Positions 1 through 11,510 of a stretch of 64,000 bases of DNA are shown in pieces (position 1 is the stretch's first letter; each line of letters starts with the position of its first letter). The notes under the pieces were generated by a model. The model made no database searches and was not told the DNA's origin. It saw nothing but the letters and a program-made list of their open reading frames with translations. The stretch is taken from NCBI GenBank assembly GCA_025331125.1, contig JAOALB010000107.1, positions 124,001-188,000 on the forward strand. Reading direction: 5' to 3'. The position numbers and the translations under genes were made by a program. The DNA comes from Mycogone perniciosa. Lineage: Eukaryota; Ascomycota; Sordariomycetes; Hypocreales; Hypocreaceae.

Positions 1-1001
1 ACGTTATTGTGAGCCGCAGTGGATATGCCGTCATGGCACTGCTGTACTAGCTCAATCTTGTTCTTATCCCGTGTAGATGACTGAATTGATGATAGGATTA
101 ATAAGAGGCTTGGATCCCTTAGCAAAGGTCTCGTGACTATTTCGTAGCATTGGCAGTCCTAGATTCTGAATCACTAGAAGGACAGCAACCATTTCGATAG
201 GACGGAAAGGGCGCTTAGGGAGACTCAGTTATATGGCTTACAGGAGGGCCATTGGTTCCGAAGAGTATCTGAAAATTTGAGTAATCCACCCCTCTAATAA
301 ATACTGAGGCCAAGTATAAATGTTTCTCTTGGTGTGAATACGAAAGATAGGATACGGAGTACTTTGTCGAGGGGGAAATGACACACCCAAACACACACTC
401 ACACCCACACGAGGACTAGTATAGAGCGCAGGAACCGCGCTGCTGATAGAACCACGAAGCGGTAATCGAACAATTCAATACTCAAAAGACACTGTGTGTC
501 AGAAACTGGGGACAAGCAGAAGAGAGTGAGAGAGTCTGGGAGGTAGCCTCGCCGTAGAGTAGCAGGTGAGTCGCGGGTAAGAAATAGAAATGTGACTCGA
601 TTGATTTCTGCCCTTCTTTGCGACGAGGTCCAAGGTTCGCTAAATATATACGCCTTCCTGGGGTTATATAGCTTTATAAAAAAGGGGGGGAGCTAGCTCC
701 CTTTATTATCTCTTTTAGTCTCCCTTGACTTCTGACACTGTGGATCATTTGATCATGACGCCAGCAGGCAGAAGCAACCAACAGTCGCCTTTCTATGCCT
801 CGGTAGCTTCAACAGCCACAGATAGGGTCGTGTAATGAAGGGAGAAGAAGGTTGTTGTGTATTAAACTAAGTCTACCTGTTTATCTTTATACCTATAGCT
901 TCCTTTACACAGTAGCTACCAAGTTAGGCAGTCGGGTCTTCTTTAGGTAAGCAGGGGAAAGGAAATGCAAGTGCATTGGGCCCGTCAGTTACCCCCAACA
1001 G
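1..1001. other. intergenic, no gene recognised
   Basis: No open frame of meaningful length and no recognisable RNA gene. There is a short CA-rich stretch near 380-412 and a purine-rich stretch near 516-545. Composition is ordinary, not RIP-like. Confidence 0.5.
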
Positions 1002-1151
1002 AGTACTGACAGTCGAAACTGTTAGGCCGACTCGGCGGGTTGACTATGTAGGCCAGGCCGACTGCTGGACCGGCGGGGACCTTAAAGTCGGTCGGCCCGG
1101 CTTATATAGTCAACCCGCCGAGTCGGCCTAACAGTTTCGGCTGTGAGTTAC
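1002..1151. repeat. long inverted repeat, MITE-like hairpin
   Basis: The arm at 1014-1062 and the reverse complement of 1091-1139 match over 49 bp. The outer 34 bp are identical (starting cgaaactgttaggccgac) and the inner part has three transition differences. The loop at 1063-1090 is GC-rich. Weaker complementarity continues outwards for about 12 bp on each side, so the whole structure is about 150 bp. A non-autonomous DNA element (MITE) or a hairpin-forming spacer would explain it. No transposase is nearby and no clear target duplication was seen. Confidence 0.7.
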
Positions 1152-1365
1152 TCGTATTTAGATTCGGAGAATTTTGCGAAATTCGACCACGATGCAGCTT
1201 AACTCGAAAGGGAAGAATGTAGATAATACTACTCCAAAAAAAAGCCCTTGGCCAAGCCGACAGCAAAAGCGACCAAAACAACTGGCGTGCGCTTAAGTCC
1301 GCCGCTCAACAACCACCCCAGCTTCTTGGCATCTTAGAACTTGGAATATATGTACAGCACTATAT

Positions 1366-1698
1366 ATGTGTGTTGAGGGCTTGAACGACAAGCCAGTAGG
1401 ATATAATAAGGCTCTTAGCAAAGCATTCCAGGCCCATCAAGAGGCAGAGTACAGGAAACGGTACAAGGTCAATCTTGCAATGCTAGACTTTGGAGGGGAA
1501 GTGAGCTTCGTGAGTAAAAGGAGGTTCCCGGAGGTTTATGCAGTAATGTCGCTCTTTAAGCATGGAGAAAACGAGATGACGGCCAAGCTGGGCAAACTAT
1601 GACATGTAAACATTGTCTTTGCCATTGAGGCATTCACCGAGGGCGAAAAGCTCGATGTCGTGTTTGATGGGATGTGCCTGTCCTTGGACCAATCGTAA
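1366..1698 (+). pseudogene. unknown protein fragment with in-frame TGA
   Basis: An open frame begins at ATG 1366 and reads 78 codons to a TGA at 1600-1602. The same frame then continues for another 31 codons (beginning HVNIVFAIEAF) to a TAA at 1696-1698. The charged, protein-like composition on both sides of the TGA suggests one coding sequence broken by a nonsense change, possibly Trp TGG to TGA. I do not recognise the family. Possible donors (gtgagc near 1500, gtgagt near 1510) mean a spliced gene cannot be excluded. There is no signal peptide or membrane segment. Confidence 0.3.
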
Positions 1699-2041
1699 GA
1701 TCTCCTGCTTTTCCGAGCGCAAAGGAAATCGGGACGATTATGGGACAAGTAGGGCAGCACTACCACTACGGCAACCATCACCATGATACAGAGCAGAGGA
1801 TCCAAAAGCATTATTACAAGGTTTTAAACAGTCAAATATGTTTGGCAAACAAAGATGTTGCTATATCATTTTAATCTAGCTGATAGATAGGCTGTTTTGA
1901 AGCTTGAAGCCAAAAAGAATAACGACCTGAAAGGGAAGAGACAAATAACAATAAGGGAAGGACCACATCCCCTATAAAACTGTAATACAATATAACTTCG
2001 AGCTCTTAATCTCAATCCATTGCTACTTATGACCCCTAGGC

Positions 2042-2468
2042 TTAATTGCAGAAAATCCTAGTATACTTCACGTTCTTATTGGAGTTCTTAAAACACTGCC
2101 AGATATTGGGGGTAATAGTCAAATCTGGAGGTCCAGGCGGTCCTCCATGTCCAGCAATACCGCAGTTGCTATCGATATCGAAATTAAGAGTCGCATGGCA
2201 GTCGCCAGGGAACAACATAAGGTTGACTCTGAAACTGCCGAAACCACCGCCCCATAGCCGGCATGTTTCGGTAACCGAGCCAGGACCACCGTTTTGATGT
2301 TGGCAGTTGTCGTCGGAATAAGTTGTAAGTTGAAGTGATGCGCTTGCTGCGGCATAGCCACTGAAGAGAAGGACTGCTGCAACAGCAGGAGTAAAAGTCT
2401 AGTATAACCCATTAGCCAGCGGTTATATTTACTTAGGTAATGATAGCATTTACCGTGAACTGGACCAT
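2042..2468 (-). CDS. small secreted cysteine-rich protein (2 exons)
   Basis: Exon 1 is 2454-2468 (ATG GTC CAG TTC ACG) and exon 2 is 2042-2398. They are separated by a 55-bp phase-0 intron (2399-2453) with a gtaaat donor, a gctaat branch site and a tag acceptor. The product is 123 residues. Residues 1 to about 27 form a signal peptide (hydrophobic core PAVAAVLLFSGYAAA). The mature part holds six cysteines (37, 51, 72, 84, 107, 122), consistent with three disulfides, plus glycine-rich stretches and the segment GGPPGPP. The motif YSDDNCQ followed by a Trp/Gly-rich core resembles many fungal small secreted proteins of unknown function. A TATA-like box lies 83 bp upstream. The exon structure is seen directly; an effector or antimicrobial role is inference only. 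Confidence 0.75.
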
Positions 2469-2550
2469 TTTGAGTCTTTTATAAGAGTAGATTTCGCATA
2501 ATAGAGCGAGGTATTTAGACTTACGATGAATATAAAGGAGCCATAGAACC

Positions 2551-2558
2551 TTTATATA
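2551..2558 (-). promoter_or_regulatory. TATA-like box of the secreted-protein gene
   Basis: TATATAAA on the minus strand, 83 bp upstream of the ATG at 2468, is at a plausible distance for a fungal core promoter. A second TATAAAAG (2476-2485) lies only about 8 bp from the ATG, which is probably too close. Confidence 0.4.
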
Positions 2559-4037
2559 CTTTGACTTTACTCTCAAAACCTTTCTAATAAGGACTAAGAG
2601 TGCAGTTTTCGCTAGCGCTATTACTAGAAATTCCTACTTGTACAGTTTTTACTATACTAGCCCCTTGAAAAATAGTGGTGTATTTAGTTATAAACTCCTG
2701 TATCATATAATGGATTGGAAGCTTTCTTGCAGAGAGAACGGTACAATAACTTGAGACAAGTACTCCGCATAGGTAATAGCGTTAAAAGAGTGTTGCTTAT
2801 CCACTTTACTAGGACAAGATGGGCCTCAGCGGCGCCCGAATAACGCCAGTACTCTATATAGTGGGCTTACAAGTACAGAAGTGACGATCCTATACTTTAA
2901 AGGAACATGATCGTCGTTTTTGCAATCTCACTGTCATATACTAGTACGTACGCCTAAGCTCTCTAGCGCTTAAAAGAAAATCTATGTATTAAACAGTTGT
3001 CATACAGCTACGAGCACCTTGCATTGAAGGATAAGATTGTGGCTTGAGTTGTGTAAAAGTGTGCGCCCTAAAGGCCCTGCTATATACGCGATGCATAACC
3101 CCTGTGATTACATAATAGAGCATCTAACCAATGACGCTGTGCGCACTTCCTCCTCGTATTTCGTGTATCACAGCAGCAGTTTGCCCTCACTACGCTCACG
3201 GCCTCTACATAGGGCTGCCATATAACCAAAGCTAGAGAAATATACACAAAGGTAGTTAAGGGTGCAATAGCATCGCCCAACAACTCGCCATGGAACAGTC
3301 GAAGTGCCTACGCGCTATAATAAAAAAATATAAGAGCTTACAGAGCCACACCTATTAGACGATTGAGACCCAAGCAGCTGTCCTACTCCTTAAACTATAA
3401 GCTACTACCTACTTAAACAAGGGTGGCGAATAGAATATCCACCGAAGAATCAATTTAAGTGGAGTAGCGGATTGGATCCAGCTCGCCTGGGCGACGGTAG
3501 CCAAGGTATTTAAAAGGAGGAAATGGAGGAAACCAGGCACCGACCGGGTGTAATAGTGGTGCCCGAGGAACCTTACCCCTAACGAAGCCCTGGAGAAGTA
3601 ATAGTAGATATATAATTGAGGAGCTGCCCGAATCGGAAAAGCCGGCCCGATAGTTCTCGGTACGCGGACCACGCTTAGTCATAATGCCTGCCTATGTACT
3701 TCGTACATAGTACATATCTACACGTTAGTTGTTCGTAACAGGCACTCCAAAATCCTCATGTGATGATTAAATATCTCTGTTGAGAAGAGACTGTATTGAA
3801 ACACATGAGTGATGGATATAAGAAGAAAAAACGACACAAAAAGACACTGATTTTGCTTGTGCAGTGAGATTGTAATTACCTAGGCAGAAGGCGCTCGATT
3901 GAGCTACGCACTGCTAAATTTTTTGAAAGAGGAGGCGATGCCCAATTTTTTCATAATCCAGCGTTCAAGGAGGCTCTTCGGCAAGTCAAATCCGCTTACT
4001 TCTCTGCCCTCTGATTACTATCACTTCGAGGACTCAG
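2559..4037. other. intergenic, no gene recognised
   Basis: This stretch is moderately AT-rich with scattered short frames on both strands (for example 3037-3225 and 3409-3682). None shows a signal peptide, splice structure or family motif. A small palindrome occurs near 3692-3712 (ctatgtacttcgtacatag). Confidence 0.45.
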
Positions 4038-5633
4038 ATGTCATTCATCATGAGACGAGTCATTCCAATTGCCCACCAGGCCAAGAGACAGTACTCCGCT
4101 TCCAGCTTCCCCACCTCGCGCTCCGGCCTCCGTATCAATGCTGACAGGCTCCTGGAAACGATTCACCACACATGCCAATGGGGCTCTGCTCATCGATATG
4201 GCAGGTTCGTATTCGAATAAGGTAGTGTATTCGATTTTAAAGGGGACATCTTTGCTGACACCGGCATCAATGGCCTTGCTGCAGCGGTCCGACTGAAACG
4301 GGCATGTCACGCTTGGCCCTCTCGGATGACGATGCTCGTGCGAGGCACTGGTTTGCGGTGGAGACGCAGAAGCTTGGGTGCAGTCTCACCGTGGACCAGA
4401 TGGGAAATATGTTTGCGGCGCAGCGTGGGTCAGCGCCAAAATCTACGCCCATGATCGCCATGGGTAGTCATCTCGACACGCAGCCTCGAGGTGGCAGATA
4501 TGATGGCATATTGGGGGTCGTCGCCGCCGTCGAGGTTTTACGCACGCTTGCAGAGAATGGATACAAGACCTTTCACGATATCGGGGTCATCAACTGGACC
4601 AAGTCAGTCCAAACACCCGACCTCAGTTCGGCTGTTCCCTTCTGGCTAATATGTTAGTAGTGAAGAAGGAGCTAGGTTTCCCAAGTCCATGATGGCATCT
4701 GGAGTATGGGCCGGTGACATTCCGGTAGAAAAAGCATACGCCTTGGCGGACATATTTGATCCATCGGCTACTGTCAAGTCGGAGCTACAACGACATGGCC
4801 TCATCGGAGATGTTGCATGCTGTAGCGATGCGTTGACTGGACATCCCCTTGGTGCTCACTTCGAACTACATATTGAGCAAGGGCCCATTCTAGAGGAAAC
4901 AGGGAAGAAGATTGGCGTTGTGCTAGGCGCCCAGGCATATCGATGGCTTACATTTACTGTGACTGGTCGTGACGCGCACACTGGCACGACACCCCTCAAG
5001 ATGCGTAGCGACCCTCTGCTGGCTGCCTCCAAGATGATTGCCTCCTCGAATGCGATTGCGAAAAGCCTAGGAGGCCTGGCATCTACTGGGGTGATCAAGA
5101 TTCCCCCGAGCTCATCTACCAATACCATCGCATCACACGTGACCTTCACTTTGGACATTCGACACCCGGATGACGGGGTTGTGGATACTCTGCAGCGGCT
5201 TTGTCTCGAGTCGTTCGAGTCCATTGCAAAGGAAGACGGCAGGGGTGTCAAATTCAGTTGGATGCTGGACACTGACTCTCCTGCCGCTAAGTTTGACACG
5301 GATTGCATCAAGATGGTAGAAAAGGCAGCAACCAACTTGGTTGGACCGGATGGGTGGTTACATTTGATGAGTGGAGCTGGCCACGACAGTGTCAACACAA
5401 GCAAGCGGTGCCCGACGACTATGATTTTTGTTCCCTGCAAGGATGGAGTCAGTCACCATCCCGAAGAGTACTGCAGTCCCGAGGATTGGTATGTCATCAA
5501 ACTCCGAGAATCCTACGGAGTACAACAAGCCAAGATTTGCTAACGAGCCCTTAGCGCCTTGGGAACCCAGACTCTTCTTGAAGCTGTGGTTAATTATGAC
5601 AACCTTAGATCTGAAAAAATTAACCCTATGTAA
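4038..5633 (+). CDS. M20-family Zn amidohydrolase (N-carbamoyl amino acid hydrolase type), 4 exons
   Basis: The exons are 4038-4204, 4285-4602, 4658-5488 and 5555-5633. The introns are 80, 55 and 66 bp with clear GT/AG ends and gctgac, gctaat and gctaac branch sites. They restore a 464-residue protein of normal family length. Residues 1 to about 25 are Arg/Ser/Ala-rich without acidic residues, resembling a mitochondrial presequence. The two-metal ligand set of the M20 hydantoinase/carbamoylase subgroup is present: His118 in SHLDTQ, Asp129 in GGRYDG, Glu164/165 in NWTNSEEGARF, His233 in HIEQGP and His428/429 in GVSHHPEEY. GRDAHTGTTP is the usual lid/dimer motif. Members hydrolyse N-carbamoyl-amino acids, beta-ureidopropionate or allantoate, releasing ammonia and CO2. 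The exact substrate cannot be read from sequence. No breaks were seen, so it is probably functional. Confidence 0.88.
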
Positions 5634-5892
5634 CATGACCTCCGAAGGACCGAAGCTAAGGCGCCATTTGAAGACGATGTTCTGGCTAACTGGGGCCTCG
5701 ACTGGGACAGGTTGAAGGATGTTATCTATATAAGGAATGGTGGTAAAAATAACAGTGGTTCGCTTTATACAGAGTAAGCCTTGTTTAATTGCATTCTCAG
5801 GGCTTCAAGTTCTGCCTTGCCTTTTTTTAGTGATCAATAATTAACTACCTATTTATAGCCTCGCGGCCAGCCAAAGGTTCCATAGACTTTGA
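5634..5892. other. 3' flank of amidohydrolase up to the LTR
   Basis: Normal-composition sequence with no gene. It ends at the first LTR with no RIP-type AT enrichment, in contrast to the other side of that LTR. Confidence 0.5.
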
Positions 5893-6268
5893 TGTGACGA
5901 TCCGGGTTGATTCTCAAGGGATAAACCGAGGTTCGTGGGTTTATGTTGACAGAGAGGTCAGGGATGAATACTGAGCAGAGTAACGTAGTCACGATTCTGT
6001 AGAACAGGTGGTTCTGGTGAATGCAATTGTTAACGACTGTCTAAGTAACTATACTAAATGAGTGACAAGCCAGTCGTATATATACAAAGGAGAGTTGTGA
6101 CAATCATCAGGGAACGTAGCTACGTTCCTGGTGATTTGAGGTTCGTGATCACTTACATACGTCCCTAATCATCAGTGATTCGGTACGTACCCTAGTGATC
6201 ATGTTCTTATTGGCCCGTCGTTCCGATATTCTTCCGGACCCGGGCCTTGGCCTGGTCGGGTCGTGACA
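5893..6268 (-). repeat. Ty3/Gypsy LTR (LTR1), unmutated
   Basis: This 376-bp LTR reads, on the minus strand, TGTCACGACCCGACC at one end and GGATCGTCACA at the other, giving TG...CA termini. The same family recurs as 11111-11510, 17234-17635, 29815-30202, 36601-36988, 46567-46929 and 52337-52835. Unlike most of those it keeps its C and G content (for example tccggacccgggcc near 6234), so it was not RIPed. The immediate flanks are tttga (left) and tttaa (right), a possible imperfect 5-bp target duplication. Confidence 0.85.
6102..6136. repeat. palindrome inside LTR1
   Basis: A near-perfect 35-bp palindrome centred on acgtagctacgt. The solo LTR at 52337-52835 has a palindrome at the matching place (52553-52576, aagacgtaactacgtctt) with a different but still self-complementary stem. 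Confidence 0.6.
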
Positions 6269-9200
6269 TTTAAGGTTTTTATAGTCTATAATAACATTAA
6301 ATTCTTATAAGCTTTATAATTCTAGGCGCTACTTTTTTATTACTTTAATAATAGCTAGGAGTTTTTTATTATAGATTTTATAATTGTATTCTTAAATATT
6401 ATACTTTGCAGAAAAGAATGCAATAAAGCGTAAAATACCTTTTTTATTATACTATAATAAAATACTGCTTAATGCCTAGTTAAAGGCGTTTATTTTAAAG
6501 ACTATTTGCTTATTATAGTTAAAGAGGGCTGAAACTAAAGTTAATTTAAAAGTGTATTTAATTAAATTAAAGGCTTCCTATTATTTTTCTCTTTAAATAT
6601 ATAGTTAGTCTTTCTTTAAAAGTTTATTTAATAATGCAGCTATTTTAAAGTATTTTTAAATAAAATAGCAATAAAAGTTTATAAAGCCAAGGAACTTTTA
6701 TAGGTCTTTTACTCCTTTAAGTAATTACTAGTTTAATACAGCTTTAACCTTCTCAGGATCTATCTTTAATCCCTTTAAAGTAATAATTAAGCCAAAGTAT
6801 TTTATTCTTATTGTTTTAAACTTACATTTAGTAATATTAATTTCAAGGCCAGTATCTTAAAGGCAGGCTACCACTTTGCAAATATATTTTCAGTATTCTT
6901 TTTAGCTTAAAGAGTATATAAAGATATTATTAAAGTATACTATATGGGTGCAGTTAAAAAGGTTATAAAGAGTATAGTTAATATAATATTAAAATATAGC
7001 AGGCGTATTATAAAGGCTAAAAGGTATAATTAATATCTTAAAAAGGCTACACTTTATAATAAATACTGTTTTCTATATATCTCCTTTAGCAATATAAAGG
7101 TTATTAAATGCAGCGATAATATTAAGTTTTATATATACCTTTATACAGCTTAAAGCATTAAAGGTTTCCTAAATTAATAGTAATAGATATTAATTTTTAA
7201 TAGTAATATTATTTAACTTTTAATAGTTTTAATAAATATAAATACTGCCTTTTAGTTTTATAGCTAAAAAGAAGGGAGCAGTATATTATACTTGCAATTT
7301 ATAGATAAATCCTTTTATTAAATTATTATTTAACTATTTTTTTATTACCTGCAGTTTATTAAGTAAAAATAGTTTATTTTTTTAATATAAAAAGTCTTTT
7401 CTCAGCAGTATTTTAATCTTATAGTTTTAGGCCTATTATAAAGGAAGTTTATTTACTATTTTTAGCAGGAAAGTATTATATAGGTTATATAGCTAGGATA
7501 GCAGTTTCTTTAAGATATTTAATTTACTAAACCTAAATTTTCCTGCTATAAATTTCTTTATATCGGCAGCTATAATCTTTTTTAATTATATTAAAGAGTA
7601 ATATTTATTAATAAACTTATATATTTTTTTAATAATATTATTTTTACTTTAATATAATCTCTTTATTTTATAAATATTTATTAGAAAAGTTTATTTAAAA
7701 GCTTTAGCAGGCTAATAGGCGCTAGTTTTTTAATCTTAATAGCTTAGTTAATCTCTTTTTAAATTACTTTTATTGCGCGGATATATAATTAACAATAAAA
7801 GGTAATAAAGTTTATAGCTTTTATTATTTATATATCCGCTATATCTAAGTATACTTTTTAATTTTAAGGTTTAGTTTAATTTTGCGGAAGTAGTATATTA
7901 AAAGGTAATAGTAGTAGCTTTAATAGGGGTTTTCCTTTTTATTATTAACTGTAAATTATAAAGGCAGGCAGCAGCTTTATATATACTTAGTTTAAGATTA
8001 TCTATACTTATATTTCCTTATTATTAATTCTGCTGCATTTATAGGTTATATAGTAATCTTAGTTTAATATTAAAGTTTATAGAATGCGCAGTTTATAAGC
8101 TCCTTTTCCAGTTAGGTTATAGTTTTCCTTTTTTTAGGTATTTTTAATTAATAGTTATTAGTATAGTATAGTTCTTTATTTAATTAAGTTAAGCTTTACT
8201 TTATTTAAAGCGTTTTTAACTGTTAGTTACTAGTAATATATATTCCCTATATTAGCTTTAACGAAATTATTTTTTATTTTAACTGCTATTAAAACTTATA
8301 TAAAGCTAGCTATATTCCTTAAAAGGCAATAATTATAACAGTAATAGGATTTAAAAGTAATAATTAATTTTTCCTAGTTAATATTAAAGTTATATTTTCT
8401 TAGCTATAAAAGGCTAAAAATAATAAATATATTATTAAGGATATTTATAATAAAAAAAAGGTAAAGTTCTTTATAAAGGCTAATTATAGTTTATATAATA
8501 AAAAAGTTTAAAATTTTATTAGCTATACTTTTATTAATAAAAAAAAGGTTTTTAATAAATAGCAGTTATTAAATAGTAATACTAAATCGCTTAATAAAAG
8601 CGCAGTTAATAAAAGCTTAAAGTATATAGCCGCTATTTATTAAAGCTTTTATATTAATATAAATATTATATATAAAGGATAGTATAGTTTATACTAAAAG
8701 GGATTTACTATCTATTAATTTAAGTTTAAAGGGCTTTTAATTAAAAAGGCAGTAGTAAATCTATTTTAGGATAATAGTACTGTTTACAGTTAACCTTTAC
8801 TTATAACTTTCAGTAAAAGTTAATCTTTTCTTTAATTTATAAATTAAATCTAGGTTTTTAATAAATATAGCTAGCTAAATTAAAGTAAATTAAAAGTTAA
8901 TAAAGTAACGCTACTATTATTATCTTTATTAATATTTAAAGAGGGTATATTATTTAAAGCCTGGATTTATAGGTTAACTAAGCATTGCAGGTAATATTAA
9001 TATACTATTAAGGTTTAATTATTATACTTTACTAGGCTATTCTACTGCTAGCTTTAAAGTACTGCTAGGTTAAAGTATAGCTAGTATAGCTAAATTTAAT
9101 AATTTTAGTTTTATACTTAATATAGATTTCCTTAGCGTATATTAGCCTGCTTTTTTATATTGTATTTATTAAAGCTATAATTGATTTTTTTATAGTAAAA

Positions 9201-10450
9201 GTATAGTCCTTTAGCGATATATTCCTTGCAAGAGATTTAAAGGCAAGGTAATATAATATATACAGTATCTAACTGTATTAGGTCACTAGTTAGTGCTAAG
9301 GCAGCAGCTTAATTATTTATTTAATTATTTTATTAGCGTTAATAATATTACTGCTATTATTAATAACTTTATTAATACTAGCCTATTTAAGCAGTATAAA
9401 AGGCATTATAATAGGCGCCTTTTTAAAGCCTATTATAAATAATTTAATAAAGTTAACACTATTTAATAAAGTTAAACTTATTTAACTTAATTACTTAAAT
9501 CTTTATAGTGTTAGCAAATTCCTAAAAGACCTTTATCTTTAAGGCCTTTACTATTTACTTAACAGTTTTACTATATTTACTACCTAATATAAACAACTTT
9601 ACTATAAAATTTTAAAAAGGCTTATTTAATATATATAGGTTATTAAAAGACTATAACGCCTTTTAAAATAAATTAATTATTTTATATTACTTATTAAAAT
9701 CGGCAAAAAGTATTATATTAATCTCTTAATACTATTAGGCGGGGTTATTAAGATTCTTAATAATAATATTAAAGTTTTTTTATTACAGTTAATATATATC
9801 TCCCTTTAAAAGGCCTATAATATATAAAATCTTTTTAAGTTTAGTTAAAAAGATTAACTAATTACCTATAAAGGTAATATTAATTTAAAAGCGCTAGTTA
9901 ATATATTTTTACTAGCGTTTAATAATATCTTTCTACTTACTATTAAATTACTTAAAGTCTTTAATCTAGTAGTAGCTAAATAGGTTATTATTTTTAGGGT
10001 TTAGCAGTAAAGCTGCATTTAAGGCTTTAACCTAGGCTTTAATTTATACTTTAAGGTTTTAGTTTTTAGCTGCTAATTTTAAGATTTCTTATTTAAAAGT
10101 TTATTTTTATTTTTCCTATTAAACTAGGCCTTTATCTATTATTTAATTAAAAAGATAAAACTAGTAGTAAAGGTTATTATCTTTAATAATCGCGTTTATT
10201 AAATATATATAGTTGCTATTAATATTAGATTTTTATAAGGTTTTAAAGAGAAAAAGGAAAGGCGCTAGCTTTATGGCGAGGATTATAGTCTATTAGGCTA
10301 AGTTAGGTTACAGGGCGAGGTTTAAGGCATCTATATTTATCTCGCTTATAATTAATTTCCTATAGGTATAGGGTTTAAGGGGCAAAGGCTAGGCTGTAGA
10401 GGCATTATTATAGGTTTAGGATTAAAGGGGGAATTTAAGGAAGTTTATAA
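6269..10450 (-). mobile_element. RIPed Ty3/Gypsy pol fragment (element A)
   Basis: Very AT-rich sequence that on the minus strand reads, through many stops, as a Gypsy polyprotein. The reverse transcriptase has KYFGLIIT near 6800 and the degraded catalytic box YFNNIFIYS (YxDD-type) at about 6904-6940, preceded by LIIPFSLYNTPAIF. The RNase H follows with LVSALFNYNK, YNKKLLAI and finally DYKNLK, corresponding to the family's TDHKNL motif, immediately beside LTR1. Integrase, polypurine tract and 3' LTR are therefore missing at the left end. No LTR of its own is seen to the right. The right edge, where composition becomes mixed (10260-10480), is approximate. This is a dead fragment. Confidence 0.8.
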
Positions 10451-10772
10451 TTAGTTAAGTATATGCCTCGCGACGGCGCAGCCGAGTTAAGGGACGGTAT
10501 AAACTATTACAGTACAGGAAGGCAGGTTAAGGCAAATATCGTTATTATGCCGTAGAGAGCAAGGAAGCCCTGAGGCTCTACAGAAAGCTATAGCTAGGAA
10601 CGCGTTGGGGCCTGGTCACATGACCGGAGCTCACGTGACAGGGCGTCAACATCGCGTCACGGTCGGTGCCGTGACACAACCACGTAAGGTCCAAGTCAAC
10701 TTCCAGCAAGACCCAAGGGGTTATCGTATATCCCGCCATCAAGTTCAACGCGGCCACCTTTAACCTAGGGAT
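10451..10772. other. GC-normal spacer between element A and acidic ORF
   Basis: Composition returns to normal, with many CpG sites (for example cgcgacggcgcagccg). A 71-codon minus-strand frame (10578-10793) shows no family signal. This may be the unmutated 5' flank of the acidic-repeat ORF. Confidence 0.4.
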
Positions 10773-11110
10773 ATGGATCAAGGGAACCGACACCTAGACC
10801 AATTCGACCCGGAAGACCCTGATCAATATGACTAATTTGATCCTGACTAATTTGATTATAAAGACCCTGACCAGCTGGATCTATTTGATCTACTCGATCA
10901 GTTCGATCCTAAAGACCCTGACCGGCCCAGCCTAGATGAACTTGATCTATACTACAACCACGATCAGGAATTTATCCCAGATAACAGTCAGGAATATAAA
11001 GATAGCTATAATCCTGATCCTAATTCTGATCTCTATAAGGATAAATATAACAATGATGATGGCGTTGATAATGGAATAGATCAGGATTGCTATAGGGATA
11101 GACGCTATAG
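10773..11110 (+). pseudogene. acidic Asp-repeat ORF, split by Gypsy element B
   Basis: From ATG 10773 one frame encodes a highly acidic, repetitive protein built on units such as DQFDPEDPD and QFDPKDPD, followed by an Asp/Asn/Tyr-rich tail. Two stops (TAA, near 10833 and 10851) sit where the repeat predicts CAA (Gln), exactly the C-to-T change expected from RIP. The frame reads into the 5-bp target duplication TATAG at 11106-11110. On the far side of element B it finishes after one more codon with TAA at 17644-17646. About 115 codons can be followed in all. The function is unknown. It may be a host gene or part of an older repeat, since the neighbouring pol fragment lies on the other strand. 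Confidence 0.55.
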
Positions 11111-11510
11111 TGTGACGATCCGGGTTAGTTCCTAACAGTTAAACCGAGGTTTATAGGTTTATATTAACAGAGAGGTTAAAGATAAATATTAAGCAGGGTA
11201 ATATAGTAATAATTCTATAAAACAGGTAGTTCTAGTAAATACAATTATATTAATAACTATCTAAATAACTATACTAATCGATTATAATTTATCTAGTTAT
11301 ATATATAAAAGTAATATATAATAAATATACTTAAGTTATATAGATTATAGTTATATTAAATTACTTTAGCTTATATTTTATAATTTAAATAATTTATAGT
11401 TTATAGTAGTTTATATACTTCTTTTTAATTAATTAGTTATTCTATTATTTCTTTAAGGTATATACTGCCCTAAGCCCTTTATACAGGTATAAAAGGATTA
11501 GGCTATAATA
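11111..11510 (-). repeat. 3' LTR of element B
   Basis: Homologous to LTR1, starting tgtgacgatccgggtt on the plus strand. It becomes progressively AT-rich and ends ggattaggctataata, which is the RIPed form of the LTR1 end gggtcgggtcgtgaca. Confidence 0.8.

Noticed and set aside
4856..5440. 194-codon minus-strand frame
   Set aside because: It lies antisense to the third exon of the M20 amidohydrolase, whose motifs and splice sites are clear. It is a shadow frame without family features.
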